Source: an uncultured Treponema sp.
Lineage (GTDB): Bacteria > Spirochaetota > Spirochaetia > Treponematales > Treponemataceae
Assembly (NCBI RefSeq): GCF_945873775.1
Contig: NZ_CAMCEC010000019.1
Coordinates: forward strand, 1 to 49,396
DNA: 49,396 nt
Direction: 5' to 3'
Below, piece by piece: positions 14,381 through 23,273 of the stretch. Each line of letters begins with the position of its first letter. Positions within the stretch are counted from its first letter, which is position 1. The translations under genes and the position numbers were made by a program. The notes below the pieces were generated by a model that worked only from the letters and a program-made list of their open reading frames with translations, did not search any database and was not told the origin of the DNA.

Positions 14381-15810
14381 ATGAAAAAAAATCTGCTATC
14401 GGTGTCTTTGAAAGTTTTGCAGAAGAATATTTGAATTTTGAAAAAACTCCAAAGAAAAATATTTTTTGGCTCGACACGATGGAATTTCTTTGCAAACGGC
14501 TTTCAAATCCGCAAGACCGCTGTCCAAGTTTTCACGTCGCAGGAAGCAAAGGAAAAGGCTCAATTTCTAAAATGATTGCCTGTATTCTGGAGGAAGCTGG
14601 ATATTACACAGGCTTGTATTCGTCTCCGCATATTTTGAATTTCAATGAGAGGATAGGTACAGTTTCTGGCCCCTTTCCTGAAGAAGTTTACGAGAAATCT
14701 GTAAAGCAGCTTATAGACAGCATAAATTCCATTAAGACAGAAGAACTTCCCGGAAAAAGACCTGTTACTTGGTTTGAGCTTGCAACATTGCTTGGAATGC
14801 TTTGCTTTAAAAATGCCAGAACAAAATATGCAGTTTATGAAGTCGGAATCGGAGGAAGGCTTGATGCAACAAATGTTATAACTCCAGTTTGCAGTTGCAT
14901 AAGCCAGATTGAACTTGAACACACAGAATATCTTGGAAACACAGAGGAACTCATCGCCACAGAAAAAGGGGGAATTATAAAGCAAGGAATTCCTGTAATT
15001 GTTTCTGGACAAAAAGACTCAGTAAAAGATGTTTTTAGAAAAATTGCAAAAGAAAAAAATTCCCCAATACTTTTTACTGATGAATGCTGCAAAACATCTG
15101 AAATTGTATATAAAAACATACAGCAAAATTCAACAATTTTTAAAGATGTCTATTTTTTTAGACAAAATTCGGTAAAAATGTGCTTTTCGTTAGATTCTGA
15201 AAAGTTTTCAAGACCTTTAAATGTTTCTCTTTCGCTGCTAGGAGAATTTCAGGCAAGAAATGCGGCTGTGGCATCACTTGCCGTAAAAACAGTGTTTCCA
15301 AATCTTGATGAAACTATAATCGAAAAGGGTCTTGAAAAAACTGTTCTTCCCGGAAGATTTGAACCAGTTGATTTGACAAATTCGCAGTTCAGGAATATTT
15401 CAAATCTAATATTAGACGGAGCCCACACAGTAAAAAGTATTGGCTTTACAATGGATACATTCTGTAACCTTTTTTCAAATGCAAAAAACGATTCATACCT
15501 TCTTTTTGCTTGTGCTGCAGATAAAAATGCAGAAGAAATAGCAGAATTATTCAAAGGAAAATTCAGCCACATAATTTTAACAGTGCCAGGAGGAACAAAA
15601 GAATCTGACTTTCCACGGCTAAAGGCAGCTTTTGAAAAATCCAGCATAGAATACACTGCAATTCCCGATTATTTAAAAGCCATTCCATATATACTTTCCA
15701 AGGCTACAGAAGAAAAGGCGACAGTTTTAGTTACAGGCTCGTTCTATCTAGTTGCTGAAGTAAAAAAGTATCTTTTAGCGCAAAAAACAATTATTCAATT
15801 TTCTCACTGA
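14377..15810 (+). CDS. folC: Folylpolyglutamate synthase / dihydrofolate synthase
   Basis: Adds L-glutamate to dihydropteroate and to folates using ATP (Mur-ligase superfamily, cytoplasm). The P-loop FHVAGSKGKGSISKM (residues 52-66) has the FolC-type GSKGKGS. YTGLYSSPHILNFNERI is the family-typical folate and metal segment, followed by YAVYEVGIGGRLDATNVITP and ISQIELEHTEYLGNT. The C-terminal ligase domain shows LPGRFEPVD and LILDGAHT. Its 477 residues are slightly above the usual 420-440. It is the last gene of the rnz-ABC unit, starting in an ATGA overlap, and its stop converges with alr by seven bases. A poly-A run near the start codon (A8) is intact, a useful contrast to the broken transferases. 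Confidence 0.93.
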   Translation: MNEKKSAIGVFESFAEEYLNFEKTPKKNIFWLDTMEFLCKRLSNPQDRCPSFHVAGSKGKGSISKMIACILEEAGYYTGLYSSPHILNFNERIGTVSGPFPEEVYEKSVKQLIDSINSIKTEELPGKRPVTWFELATLLGMLCFKNARTKYAVYEVGIGGRLDATNVITPVCSCISQIELEHTEYLGNTEELIATEKGGIIKQGIPVIVSGQKDSVKDVFRKIAKEKNSPILFTDECCKTSEIVYKNIQQNSTIFKDVYFFRQNSVKMCFSLDSEKFSRPLNVSLSLLGEFQARNAAVASLAVKTVFPNLDETIIEKGLEKTVLPGRFEPVDLTNSQFRNISNLILDGAHTVKSIGFTMDTFCNLFSNAKNDSYLLFACAADKNAEEIAELFKGKFSHIILTVPGGTKESDFPRLKAAFEKSSIEYTAIPDYLKAIPYILSKATEEKATVLVTGSFYLVAEVKKYLLAQKTIIQFSH

Positions 15811-16955
15811 ATAAAAATACGCGGCACACGTTTTGAGATTCCGCAGGTTATTTCGTATGAAATTGTACCTGTAAGCTGCGCAATATCATCGGCAGTCTGC
15901 AAAGCTCCGTCAGAACTGTCCCCAAACAAAACGGTTTTATCCCATCGCTTTGCAGTACAATCTGCACCCAAATCTACCATGCACTGATCCATGCAAATGC
16001 GACCGCAAATAGGATAGTTTTTTCCATTTACTGCAACTTTTACACCGCATTCAGAAAAACGCCTGAACCATCCGTCTGCATAGCCAATTGGAACAACGCC
16101 AACATTGGTATCAGATTTGGCTTCCCATCTGCATCCATAGCCTGCAAACTTTCCTTTTTCAAACTTACGGATTGAAGAAACGTAGCTTTCCAAAGTCATA
16201 ACAGGCTTTAGCTCTATATTTTTTCCTTTTGAAACCAAATATTCTTTTGAAACTTCATCCGCGTAATAGCCATAAACAATAATTCCAGGACGAACCATAT
16301 CAAGGTGCATTTCCGGGGAATCAAGAGTTGTTGCAGAATTAGCGCAGTGGCAGAGCCCGGGATTAATTCCAGCTGATTTTATGTTTCTAATTGCCTCAAG
16401 AAAATTTTCAAACTGAAACTTTGTATACGATTTTCCCTTTTCTGAAACACAATCGCTAAGCGCAAAATGAGTTGCAGTTCCGCCTAGGAAAAGATTTCCG
16501 CAGTTTTTTATTTTGAGAGCAATTTTTCCAGCTTCAGAAGGAAGGCATCCGATTCTACCCATTCCAGTATCAACTGCAAGGTGAACTTCAAAATTTTTTA
16601 TTTCAAGTTTTTTACAAGCGGAAGAAAAAAGCTCTATGTATTCCTCATCAAAAACAAAAGGCGTAATTCCAGCGGAAACAACTTCTTCAACTTCATCAGG
16701 AGAACAAAGGCTAAGCATAAGAATGGGCGAGTCAATGCCAGCATTTCTAAGCTCAACACCTTCTTCACAAGTCGCAACAGAAAGATAATCCGCGCCAGCT
16801 TCAAGAGCAGCCTTTGCGCAAGGAACAGCTCCATGTCCGTAAGCATCGGCTTTTACAGCAACGCACATTTTTGTTTCAGGTTTTAAACATTTTTTTATTT
16901 CTATAATATTGTTTTTTAAATTATCCAAATGAATCAAAGCTCTTGTAGCACGCAT
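15804..16955 (-). CDS. alr: Alanine racemase
   Basis: PLP enzyme that converts L- to D-alanine for peptidoglycan. The PLP lysine K35 is in VAVKADAYGHGA. The other landmarks are HLAVDTGMGRIGCLPSE, CHCANSATTLDSPEMHLDMV followed by RPGI, VGVVPIGYADG, the catalytic-Tyr region AGYGCRWEA and GRICMDQCMVDLG. It is 383 residues from ATG 16955. The TTG at 16961 is in frame but has no ribosome site and lies inside the expected start region of the RNA. Upstream is a near-consensus promoter only eight bases from the ATG. Its 3' end overlaps folC by seven bases, convergent. It contributes the D-Ala branch to the cell-wall genes further along. Confidence 0.95.
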   Translation of the reverse strand: MRATRALIHLDNLKNNIIEIKKCLKPETKMCVAVKADAYGHGAVPCAKAALEAGADYLSVATCEEGVELRNAGIDSPILMLSLCSPDEVEEVVSAGITPFVFDEEYIELFSSACKKLEIKNFEVHLAVDTGMGRIGCLPSEAGKIALKIKNCGNLFLGGTATHFALSDCVSEKGKSYTKFQFENFLEAIRNIKSAGINPGLCHCANSATTLDSPEMHLDMVRPGIIVYGYYADEVSKEYLVSKGKNIELKPVMTLESYVSSIRKFEKGKFAGYGCRWEAKSDTNVGVVPIGYADGWFRRFSECGVKVAVNGKNYPICGRICMDQCMVDLGADCTAKRWDKTVLFGDSSDGALQTADDIAQLTGTISYEITCGISKRVPRIFIQ

Positions 16956-16963
16956 AATCAAAA

Positions 16964-16991
16964 AGTCTAGTCAAATCACAAATTTTGTCAA
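16964..16991 (-). promoter_or_regulatory. Sigma-70 promoter of alr, predicted leaderless
   Basis: On the minus strand TTGACA (16991-16986) is followed by a 16-base spacer and TAGACT (16969-16964). Eight bases then separate it from ATG 16955. No Shine-Dalgarno sequence fits between them. Confidence 0.7.
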
Positions 16992-17067
16992 TAGAAAGGG
17001 AGATTCCTCCATCTAAAAACATTTTCTTTCTATAGAATATAAGCAAAAAAAATGCTAACTTAGTTTC

Positions 17068-17787
17068 ATGGTATTTTTTTTCGACTTGGACAGAACGTTA
17101 ATGGATTTTGAATCTGCGGAAAATCTTGGAATAAAGGCAGTCTTTGAAAAATATAAAAATGAAATCTATATGGATTTTGATGAATTTTGCTTTCAATGGA
17201 AAAAATGGGCGCAGCATTTCTTTGACAAATATTCAGCAGGAGAGTTGACTTTTGACGAGCAGCGGAAAGGAAGAATTGCAAAAGTATTCGAGCTTAACGG
17301 AAACCCAATAAAATCAAAAGAGGAGCTTGATTCAAGATTCAGCCTTTACTGGTCAACTTATGAAAAGGAATACAATCTTTTTTCCGACGCGCCTCCAGCA
17401 TTAAAAAAACTTTCAGATTTAAATATTCAAATGGGAATTATAACAAACGGCGATTCTGAAAATCAACGGTCAAAACTAAAAAAAGCCGGCGTAACAGATT
17501 TTTTCAGCCCAATCATTATTTCCTCGGAAGTTGGAATCAGCAAGCCGGATTTGAAAATTTTTCAGAAGGCAATGGAATTTGCAAATTCATCAGAAAGCGA
17601 AACTTGGTACATCGGAGACAGCCTGGAGCATGACATAGTTCCAGCTAGAAAACTTGGAATAAACACGTTGTACCTTAACAGAAAACGGCAAGGCAAATTG
17701 AAAATCGAGCAGGAAAATCCACTTTATGCAGAAGTAAAAGATTTTTATGAAATGATTGAAATAATAGAAAATGCATTAAAAGACTGA
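17068..17787 (+). CDS. HAD-superfamily hydrolase, YjjG-like nucleotidase
   Basis: A 239-residue cytoplasmic phosphatase of the haloacid dehalogenase superfamily. Motif I is FFFDLDRTLMDF (Asp nucleophile and Asp acid). Motif II is GIITNGDSE, motif III the Lys in GISKPD, and motif IV YIGDSLEHDIVPA. The helical cap between motifs I and II and the LDRT/F-S-E-N context fit the YjjG group, which removes phosphate from pyrimidine mononucleotides. Substrate assignment from sequence alone is weak in this superfamily. It is monocistronic on the plus strand, divergent from alr, and no clear ribosome site precedes the ATG. tRNA-Leu begins on the other strand right after its stop. Confidence 0.85.
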   Translation: MVFFFDLDRTLMDFESAENLGIKAVFEKYKNEIYMDFDEFCFQWKKWAQHFFDKYSAGELTFDEQRKGRIAKVFELNGNPIKSKEELDSRFSLYWSTYEKEYNLFSDAPPALKKLSDLNIQMGIITNGDSENQRSKLKKAGVTDFFSPIIISSEVGISKPDLKIFQKAMEFANSSESETWYIGDSLEHDIVPARKLGINTLYLNRKRQGKLKIEQENPLYAEVKDFYEMIEIIENALKD

Positions 17788-17790
17788 AAA

Positions 17791-17874
17791 TGCCCAGAAC
17801 GAGACTTGAACTCGTACATCCTTGCGGACTCTAGTACCTGAAACTAGCGTGTCTACCAATTCCACCACCTGGGC
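17791..17874 (-). tRNA. tRNA-Leu (CAG)
   Basis: An 84-nt class II tRNA reading GCCCAGG at the 5' end and TCTGGGC plus discriminator A at the 3' end. The anticodon loop is TTCAGGT, giving CAG, which reads CUG codons. A long variable arm (GAGTCCGCAAGGATGTAC) and the T arm GAGTTCAAGTCTC are present. The CCA end is not encoded and must be added after processing, for which the RNase Z in this window is suited. Confidence 0.95.
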
Positions 17875-17885
17875 AAGATTTGAAT

Positions 17886-17914
17886 AGTATATTTAAATAT
17901 CAGTTTTTTGTCAA
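17886..17914 (-). promoter_or_regulatory. Promoter of tRNA-Leu
   Basis: On the minus strand TTGACA (17914-17909), a 17-base spacer and TATACT (17891-17886) end 11 bases before the mature tRNA. The match to sigma-70 consensus is near perfect. Confidence 0.8.
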
Positions 17915-17951
17915 ATATATTTAGCGGAATTCAACAAAAGAAAGTAAAATT

Positions 17952-18341
17952 TCAGCTTTTGCATCTCATAAACAAAGCCGCAAAAATTACAATTAAAGCG
18001 ACAATGCTTGCAACAAAAAGCCATGCTGGAACATCATCTGAAAAAATCGATTCTTTATGGAAGCCAAATGCCTTTTTTATTTTTTTCCGTGAATTTCTTG
18101 AAAGCTGTTTTTTTTCTGAACCATTGCCGTTTTCAGAAGTTCCATAGAGTTCTTCCTGACTCACAGCATAATGGCAGGCAGGACAGCCCCTTAAGAAATT
18201 TCTTACAGTTCCTATATGGCCACAGTTCGGGCATCTTACCGCCGCAAAAAAACGTCCGCATTTTGGACAGAATTTTGCATTTGGAGCGACTTCTGAACCG
18301 CAGCCTTCACAGAAATATTTGGCTCGTTTTGCTTCAGCCAT
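17952..18341 (-). CDS. Zinc-ribbon, tail-anchored membrane protein
   Basis: The 129 residues carry two or three zinc ribbons at the N-terminus (CEGCGSEVAPNAKFCPKCG at about 11-29, CPNCG at about 38-42, and CPAC at about 54-57). A basic linker (SRNSRKKIKKAFGFHK) follows, then one C-terminal membrane helix (WLFVASIVALIVIFAALFM). The layout suggests a cytoplasmic zinc-ribbon domain anchored by its tail. The ATG overlaps the TAA of the upstream secreted-protein gene by one base, so the two are co-translated. Function is unknown. Such ribbons occur in many unrelated regulatory proteins, so no specific role should be read from them. Confidence 0.75.
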   Translation of the reverse strand: MAEAKRAKYFCEGCGSEVAPNAKFCPKCGRFFAAVRCPNCGHIGTVRNFLRGCPACHYAVSQEELYGTSENGNGSEKKQLSRNSRKKIKKAFGFHKESIFSDDVPAWLFVASIVALIVIFAALFMRCKS

Positions 18342-19318
18342 TATTCAGTTCCCAAATTGTCTACTGTATAATCGTAAATCTGCCAAATTCCATCACGCTG
18401 GCGGACATAATAAGTGTAGCGTTTGCGTTCCATGAAATTGTCATTTTTAAACCATTCAATTACTTTTACAGTGCCTTCAGTCTGCGAATATGAAGTTGTT
18501 TCAATTTTGAATTTAGACGGAATCGCCACAATGTCATAGTCAATTCTCTGGAGCATCAAGTCAGCTTTAAACGAACGAAGCATATCGGCGCGCTCATCTG
18601 CGCTCACAAGATTGTATTTTCTTCCACGCGAAGGATCACGCTTGAGCATTTCCTCCAAATCCATATAAAGGAAGAACTGATCCCAAAGGCTTTTTTGGCG
18701 CGCAACAATTGTCTGTTCAACAACACGGTCAGGGCTTATATCTTCCGGCTGAAGAACAACCGCGCTGTTTGTCTCAACTGGAAGGGCTGATGACGAAGCT
18801 GCGGACGGGCTAGGGCGGACTTCAAGGCTAAGGCGGTTTGAAGTCAAGCTGATATTTTTATTTCTGTAAAGTTCCGGATAAAATCTAAGCTCAACATAAT
18901 AAATAGAAGGATCTTTTATTTCAAGGTAGTCTTTTAAATTTTCGCGGAAAGAATATTCTTCGCCCGGCTCAAGGGAAATTTCGCGAAAATATACAGTCTG
19001 ATTTGTTGTGCGCTTTCTTATCAAGCCTTGAGTTGAAGGAAGCTGTGTCTTTTTCACATTGAAAGCAATAAAATCCACAGAAAACATTTTGTCATCAGCA
19101 ATTTTAAATCTCAAAGTGGATGAGCCTTTATTTGAAACAGTTATATAAACATAGACAGGATTATTTTCCGAGTCTCCCGGATAATAAACAGTTCTATCAT
19201 AAAACTTTATTGAAACTTCCGCATTGTCAAGTTTCTGTTCTGATTTTTCTGGAACCTGCGCATAGGCAAAAAAACAGGAAATTGATATAACCGTAAGCAA
19301 AAAGCGTTTAATGTTCAC
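18341..19318 (-). CDS. Exported protein of unknown function
   Basis: 325 residues from GTG 19318, supported by gggag eight bases upstream. A signal peptide (FLLTVISISCFFAYAQ) is followed by an Ig-like or beta-sandwich region containing PVYVYITVSNKGSSTLRFKI and PSIYYVELRFYP. A Ser/Ala/Pro-rich linker follows, then a second domain that ends RQRDGIWQIYDYTVDN, similar in style to NTF2-like or DUF4878-type folds. It is probably periplasmic. A lipobox is not clear although a Cys occurs in the signal helix. It is coupled to the downstream zinc-ribbon gene and divergent from mfd. I do not recognise a family. Confidence 0.7.
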   Translation of the reverse strand: MNIKRFLLTVISISCFFAYAQVPEKSEQKLDNAEVSIKFYDRTVYYPGDSENNPVYVYITVSNKGSSTLRFKIADDKMFSVDFIAFNVKKTQLPSTQGLIRKRTTNQTVYFREISLEPGEEYSFRENLKDYLEIKDPSIYYVELRFYPELYRNKNISLTSNRLSLEVRPSPSAASSSALPVETNSAVVLQPEDISPDRVVEQTIVARQKSLWDQFFLYMDLEEMLKRDPSRGRKYNLVSADERADMLRSFKADLMLQRIDYDIVAIPSKFKIETTSYSQTEGTVKVIEWFKNDNFMERKRYTYYVRQRDGIWQIYDYTVDNLGTE

Positions 19319-19424
19319 AAAAATACTCCCGAGGAAAACCTCTTTTTTTGATTTACAGGGCTTTGCAATTCCCTCAAATAAAGCTAAAATAAGCAGATTA
19401 TTCTATATACTATATCGGACAATT

Positions 19425-22400
19425 ATGAAAAATACATTATCAACAAAAAGTCAAAATCCGCTGTTTAGCCTTATTAATTCCTGCACTGAATTTCACTCGG
19501 CAGCAATAAAGTGCGCAGATGCGAAGCCTGAAGAATTTCCGCTTCAAATCTCAGGGCTAAAGGGAAGTCTTCCAGCTTTTTTTATCAGACAGACTGAAGA
19601 AAGGTACAGACAAAACTGCATCCATGAAACTCAGTATGAAAATAAATTTTTCCAGTTTCAAAAAGATATTGTTATAATTGTTCCGACTCAAAAAGAAGCT
19701 GATGAATGCGAAACTGATTTAAATACAGTTTTTGAAGATTCCGTAGAAATTTTTAAGTTTCCTTGGTGGGGAACAATCCCGTACAGACCTGCGGCAAAAG
19801 GCTCGGCTGTTTTTGGGGAAAGAGCAGGAATCCTTGCAAAGCTCGCAGTAAAAAATCCATTTTCTGAAAAACCAAGAGTTTTCATAATAACGCAAAGGGC
19901 TTTTTTAACTCCAGTTCCGCCGGTTTCATACACAAAATCATTGGTTACAGTTTTAAAGAAAGGCCAGGAATTTGATCCTGAAAAACTAGCTGAAAAACTG
20001 GCAGAGCAGGGCTACCTTAGAGTTCCAAAAATCGGAATGAAAGGCGAGTTTGTTCTGCGCGGCGAAGTTCTTGAAATTTTTATGAGCGGAGAAAAATTTG
20101 CGCACCGAATTGTATTCGATTTTGATACCATAAGCCAAATAAAGCTTTTCGATCCAGAAACTCAGACTTCAAAGGAAAACATAGAGCATCTTGTAATTTA
20201 TCCGCAAAAGGAAATTATTTGGACAGAAGAGCTTATTGAAAAACTAGAAAATGAATGGAAAAAAGAAGATGAAGCCGGCATAAAAAATGATTTTGCTATT
20301 TATGATAAGGTAAAAAAACAGAATTCAAACGAACGTTCATTTGAAAAAAGCAACACCACCAACAATTTACAAACTAACAAACAGTCGGATATTGATAAAA
20401 AAGAAACAGATTACAATACCAGTATTAACAACCGGTTGTTAGACAAAAAGAACATACACCTAGCCCTTACAGATGCTGCAAAACAAGAAAAAGATAGAAT
20501 ACTTGCAGAGCTCATTGAATTTAAGGAAACAGAAGGAGAAGAACTTTTTTACCCAATCCTATTTGACAAACTGTATTCAATTTTAGACTACTTAACAAAC
20601 AATACAGATGTTTATTTCTTTGACTGGGATAGACTTTTGAATGCAGAAAAAATGCTCGAAAACGAATATACAGTGGCATACCGGCTTGCCCGCCAAAATC
20701 TTCCTGTGTTTTTGCCTGCAACCATGCAGCTTGACTTTTTCAATCTGGCAACCGAATGCAAAAAACTTGTTGCATTCAGAACATTGGATACACTGAGCAA
20801 TTCAGAAGAAAATATTCAAGACAATTCCATTGCATTCAACACATCGCTAGAAATAAAATCAGAAGCGGGGCAAAGTTATTTTGGAAACATAAACTATCTA
20901 AAAGAGCAGCTGACATCATTCTTGAAGGAAAAGTACAATATTTTTGTTTTCGCCGACAACGGAAATCAGGCTTTAAGAATAAAAGAAATTATAAAGGAAT
21001 TTTGTGATTCCGGAGTACAAGTTCTTCCGCAGGCTCTTACAGCCGGATTTATGATTTCAGATGAAAAGCTTCTTGTTATCCAAGAAAATGAAATTTTCGG
21101 ACGCAAGAAAAACACGCCAAAGTCAATCAGGAAAGTAAATTCAAAGCCAATTGATACGTTTGTTGATCTGACTCCGGGAGACTACATTGTCCACGTAAAT
21201 TATGGAATCGGACTTTTCAAGGGAATCGAGCGCGTAAAAGCAATGGGTACAGAACGCGACTACATAAAGCTTGAATATGCAGACGAGGAAATTGCTTTTG
21301 TTCCTATAGAGCAAGTGAATATGGTTCAGCGTTATATAGGAAGTGAAAATGAAAAACCAAGGCTCGACCGAATCGGCTCAAAAAGCTGGAGCGCAAGAAA
21401 AGCAAAAGTTCAGCAAAAAGTTGAAGAAATCGCCGAAAAACTGATAGATCTGTACTCCAAGCGACAAGCTTCACGCGGATTTCCATTTCCAAAGGATACA
21501 GAATGGAACGCAGCATTTGAAGCCGCATTTCCTTACGAAGATACGCCGGATCAGTTTTCAGCGACACAGGAAATTAAAGCGGACATGGAAAAGCCAGTTC
21601 CAATGGACCGTCTTGTATGCGGAGATGTCGGCTACGGAAAAACTGAAATTGCAATGCGCGCGGCATTCAAGGCAGTAATGGGCGGAAAACAAGTCGCATT
21701 CCTTGCGCCTACAACAATTCTTGCAGAACAGCATTTTGAAAACTGCCAGGAACGCTTTAGAAATTTTCCAGTTACAATCGCGCAACTTTCAAGATTTGTC
21801 TCTCCAGCGGAACAGAAAAAAACAATTTCAAAACTTGCAAGCGGTGAAATAGACATTCTTATAGGAACCCACCGAATTCTTCAGAAAGATGTCATTTTTA
21901 AAAATCTTGGACTGATGATAATTGACGAAGAGCAAAGATTCGGCGTAAAAGACAAGGAAAAACTCAAGACTTTAAAAACAAACATCGACTGCCTTGCAAT
22001 GAGCGCAACACCAATTCCGCGGACGCTGCACATGAGTCTTCTAAAAATTCGGGATATGTCGCTTCTTACAACGCCGCCTCAAAACAGACAGCCAATCGAA
22101 ACTGCAATCGAAGAATACAACGATGAAAAAGTCGCCCGCGCAATAAGAAATGAAGTTCAGCGGGGAGGACAAGTTTTCTACCTTCATAATAGAGTTGAAA
22201 CTCTTGAAGAAACAAGGCTGAAACTTGAAAATCTTGTTCCCGAAATGCTAGTTGAAACCGCGCACGGAAAAATGACCAGCGAAGAACTTGACGACATTTT
22301 CAGAAGATTTAAAATGGGCGGATTTCATATTCTTGTGGCAACTACAATTATAGAAAACGGAATCGATATTCCAAACGTAAACACAATAATAATTGACCGT

Positions 22401-23162
22401 GCGGATATGTATGGAGTAAGCCAGCTTTATCAGTTGCGCGGACGTGTAGGGCGAAGCGACAGAAAAGCCTATGCATACCTTTTTTATCCGCAGAACAAAG
22501 CTTTAAGCGAAGTGGCAATGAAAAGGCTTCAAGTAATAAGCGATTTTACAGAACTGGGCTCCGGATTTAAAATTGCAATGAAAGACATGGAAATCCGCGG
22601 CGCAGGAAATCTTCTTGGAAAAGACCAAAGCGGCGAAGTCTACGCAGTCGGATTTGAAATGTACCTAACACTTTTAAATTCCGCGATAGAAAGACTTTCA
22701 AGCAGCGACTGGACAGCACCAGAAGAAGTTCTTCTTGAACTTGAATACACCGGATTTATTCCAGACACTTACATAAAAGACACACAGACAAAAATGGAGC
22801 TTTACAAAAAAATCGCATCTGTTCAAACGCAGGATTCTTTAAATTCAGTTTGGGAAGAGCTTTTTGACAGATTCGGGCCGATTCCAGATGAAGTAAGCAG
22901 CCTCTTAAGCCTTGCAAAAATCCGCATAATCTGCAATAAATTATCGATAAGCTCTTTAAAAGAAAAAAAAGGAATTGTTCAAGTTGAATTCAGCAAAATT
23001 TCAAAAGTCAACATTGACAAACTTCTCGGGCTGATAAAAACAAGCTCAGGACGCGTAAAACTAAATTCAGCAAAACCAAACCAAATTATCTTGCAAACTG
23101 AAGCAATTGACTTAAAAAGCAAAAGCGAATTCATAAAGGAAAAGCTTGAACAACTGATTTAA
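19425..23162 (+). CDS. mfd: Transcription-repair coupling factor
   Basis: Mfd removes RNA polymerase stalled at lesions and recruits UvrA. The 1245 residues from ATG 19425 (the frame extends 38 codons upstream, past the divergent gene's start region) show the full order. The UvrB-like N-terminal region has FPWWGTIPYRP and GEFVLRGEVLEIF. The RNA-polymerase-interacting domain has LTPGDYIVHVNYGIGLFKGI and EYADEEIAFVPIEQV. The helicase lobes have GDVGYGKTE, LAPTTILAEQH, IDEEQRFGV, SATPIPRTL, then ATTIIENGIDIPN and QLRGRVGRS. The C-terminal TRCF domain begins after GRSDRKAYAYL. An Asn/Lys/Ser-rich low-complexity insert (20317-20457) lies between the N-terminal and middle domains. TATACT (19406-19411) lies 13 bases before the ATG and there is no Shine-Dalgarno. 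Confidence 0.95.
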   Translation: MKNTLSTKSQNPLFSLINSCTEFHSAAIKCADAKPEEFPLQISGLKGSLPAFFIRQTEERYRQNCIHETQYENKFFQFQKDIVIIVPTQKEADECETDLNTVFEDSVEIFKFPWWGTIPYRPAAKGSAVFGERAGILAKLAVKNPFSEKPRVFIITQRAFLTPVPPVSYTKSLVTVLKKGQEFDPEKLAEKLAEQGYLRVPKIGMKGEFVLRGEVLEIFMSGEKFAHRIVFDFDTISQIKLFDPETQTSKENIEHLVIYPQKEIIWTEELIEKLENEWKKEDEAGIKNDFAIYDKVKKQNSNERSFEKSNTTNNLQTNKQSDIDKKETDYNTSINNRLLDKKNIHLALTDAAKQEKDRILAELIEFKETEGEELFYPILFDKLYSILDYLTNNTDVYFFDWDRLLNAEKMLENEYTVAYRLARQNLPVFLPATMQLDFFNLATECKKLVAFRTLDTLSNSEENIQDNSIAFNTSLEIKSEAGQSYFGNINYLKEQLTSFLKEKYNIFVFADNGNQALRIKEIIKEFCDSGVQVLPQALTAGFMISDEKLLVIQENEIFGRKKNTPKSIRKVNSKPIDTFVDLTPGDYIVHVNYGIGLFKGIERVKAMGTERDYIKLEYADEEIAFVPIEQVNMVQRYIGSENEKPRLDRIGSKSWSARKAKVQQKVEEIAEKLIDLYSKRQASRGFPFPKDTEWNAAFEAAFPYEDTPDQFSATQEIKADMEKPVPMDRLVCGDVGYGKTEIAMRAAFKAVMGGKQVAFLAPTTILAEQHFENCQERFRNFPVTIAQLSRFVSPAEQKKTISKLASGEIDILIGTHRILQKDVIFKNLGLMIIDEEQRFGVKDKEKLKTLKTNIDCLAMSATPIPRTLHMSLLKIRDMSLLTTPPQNRQPIETAIEEYNDEKVARAIRNEVQRGGQVFYLHNRVETLEETRLKLENLVPEMLVETAHGKMTSEELDDIFRRFKMGGFHILVATTIIENGIDIPNVNTIIIDRADMYGVSQLYQLRGRVGRSDRKAYAYLFYPQNKALSEVAMKRLQVISDFTELGSGFKIAMKDMEIRGAGNLLGKDQSGEVYAVGFEMYLTLLNSAIERLSSSDWTAPEEVLLELEYTGFIPDTYIKDTQTKMELYKKIASVQTQDSLNSVWEELFDRFGPIPDEVSSLLSLAKIRIICNKLSISSLKEKKGIVQVEFSKISKVNIDKLLGLIKTSSGRVKLNSAKPNQIILQTEAIDLKSKSEFIKEKLEQLI

Positions 23163-23273
23163 ACACAGTTTTCTTCCATAAAAAGTGTAACTTTTAGAAC
23201 ATATATAACTGCTTATAATGCGCATTCTGTCTACTAAAATATTATTATTCTCTTTTTCTGTTTTTTTGTGTTA

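Noticed and set aside
14377..14400. Poly-A run at the folC start as another switch site
   Set aside because: The frame is intact, and A-runs of seven to nine are common in this AT-rich DNA, including in intact housekeeping genes.
19311..19424. Longer mfd start at 19311
   Set aside because: It crosses the start of the divergent exported-protein gene and the likely mfd promoter; ATG 19425 begins the conserved protein.
23163..23273. Short hairpin (aaaagt-gta-actttt) between mfd and the radical SAM gene as a terminator
   Set aside because: The stem is AT-rich and weak, and no T run follows directly on either strand.
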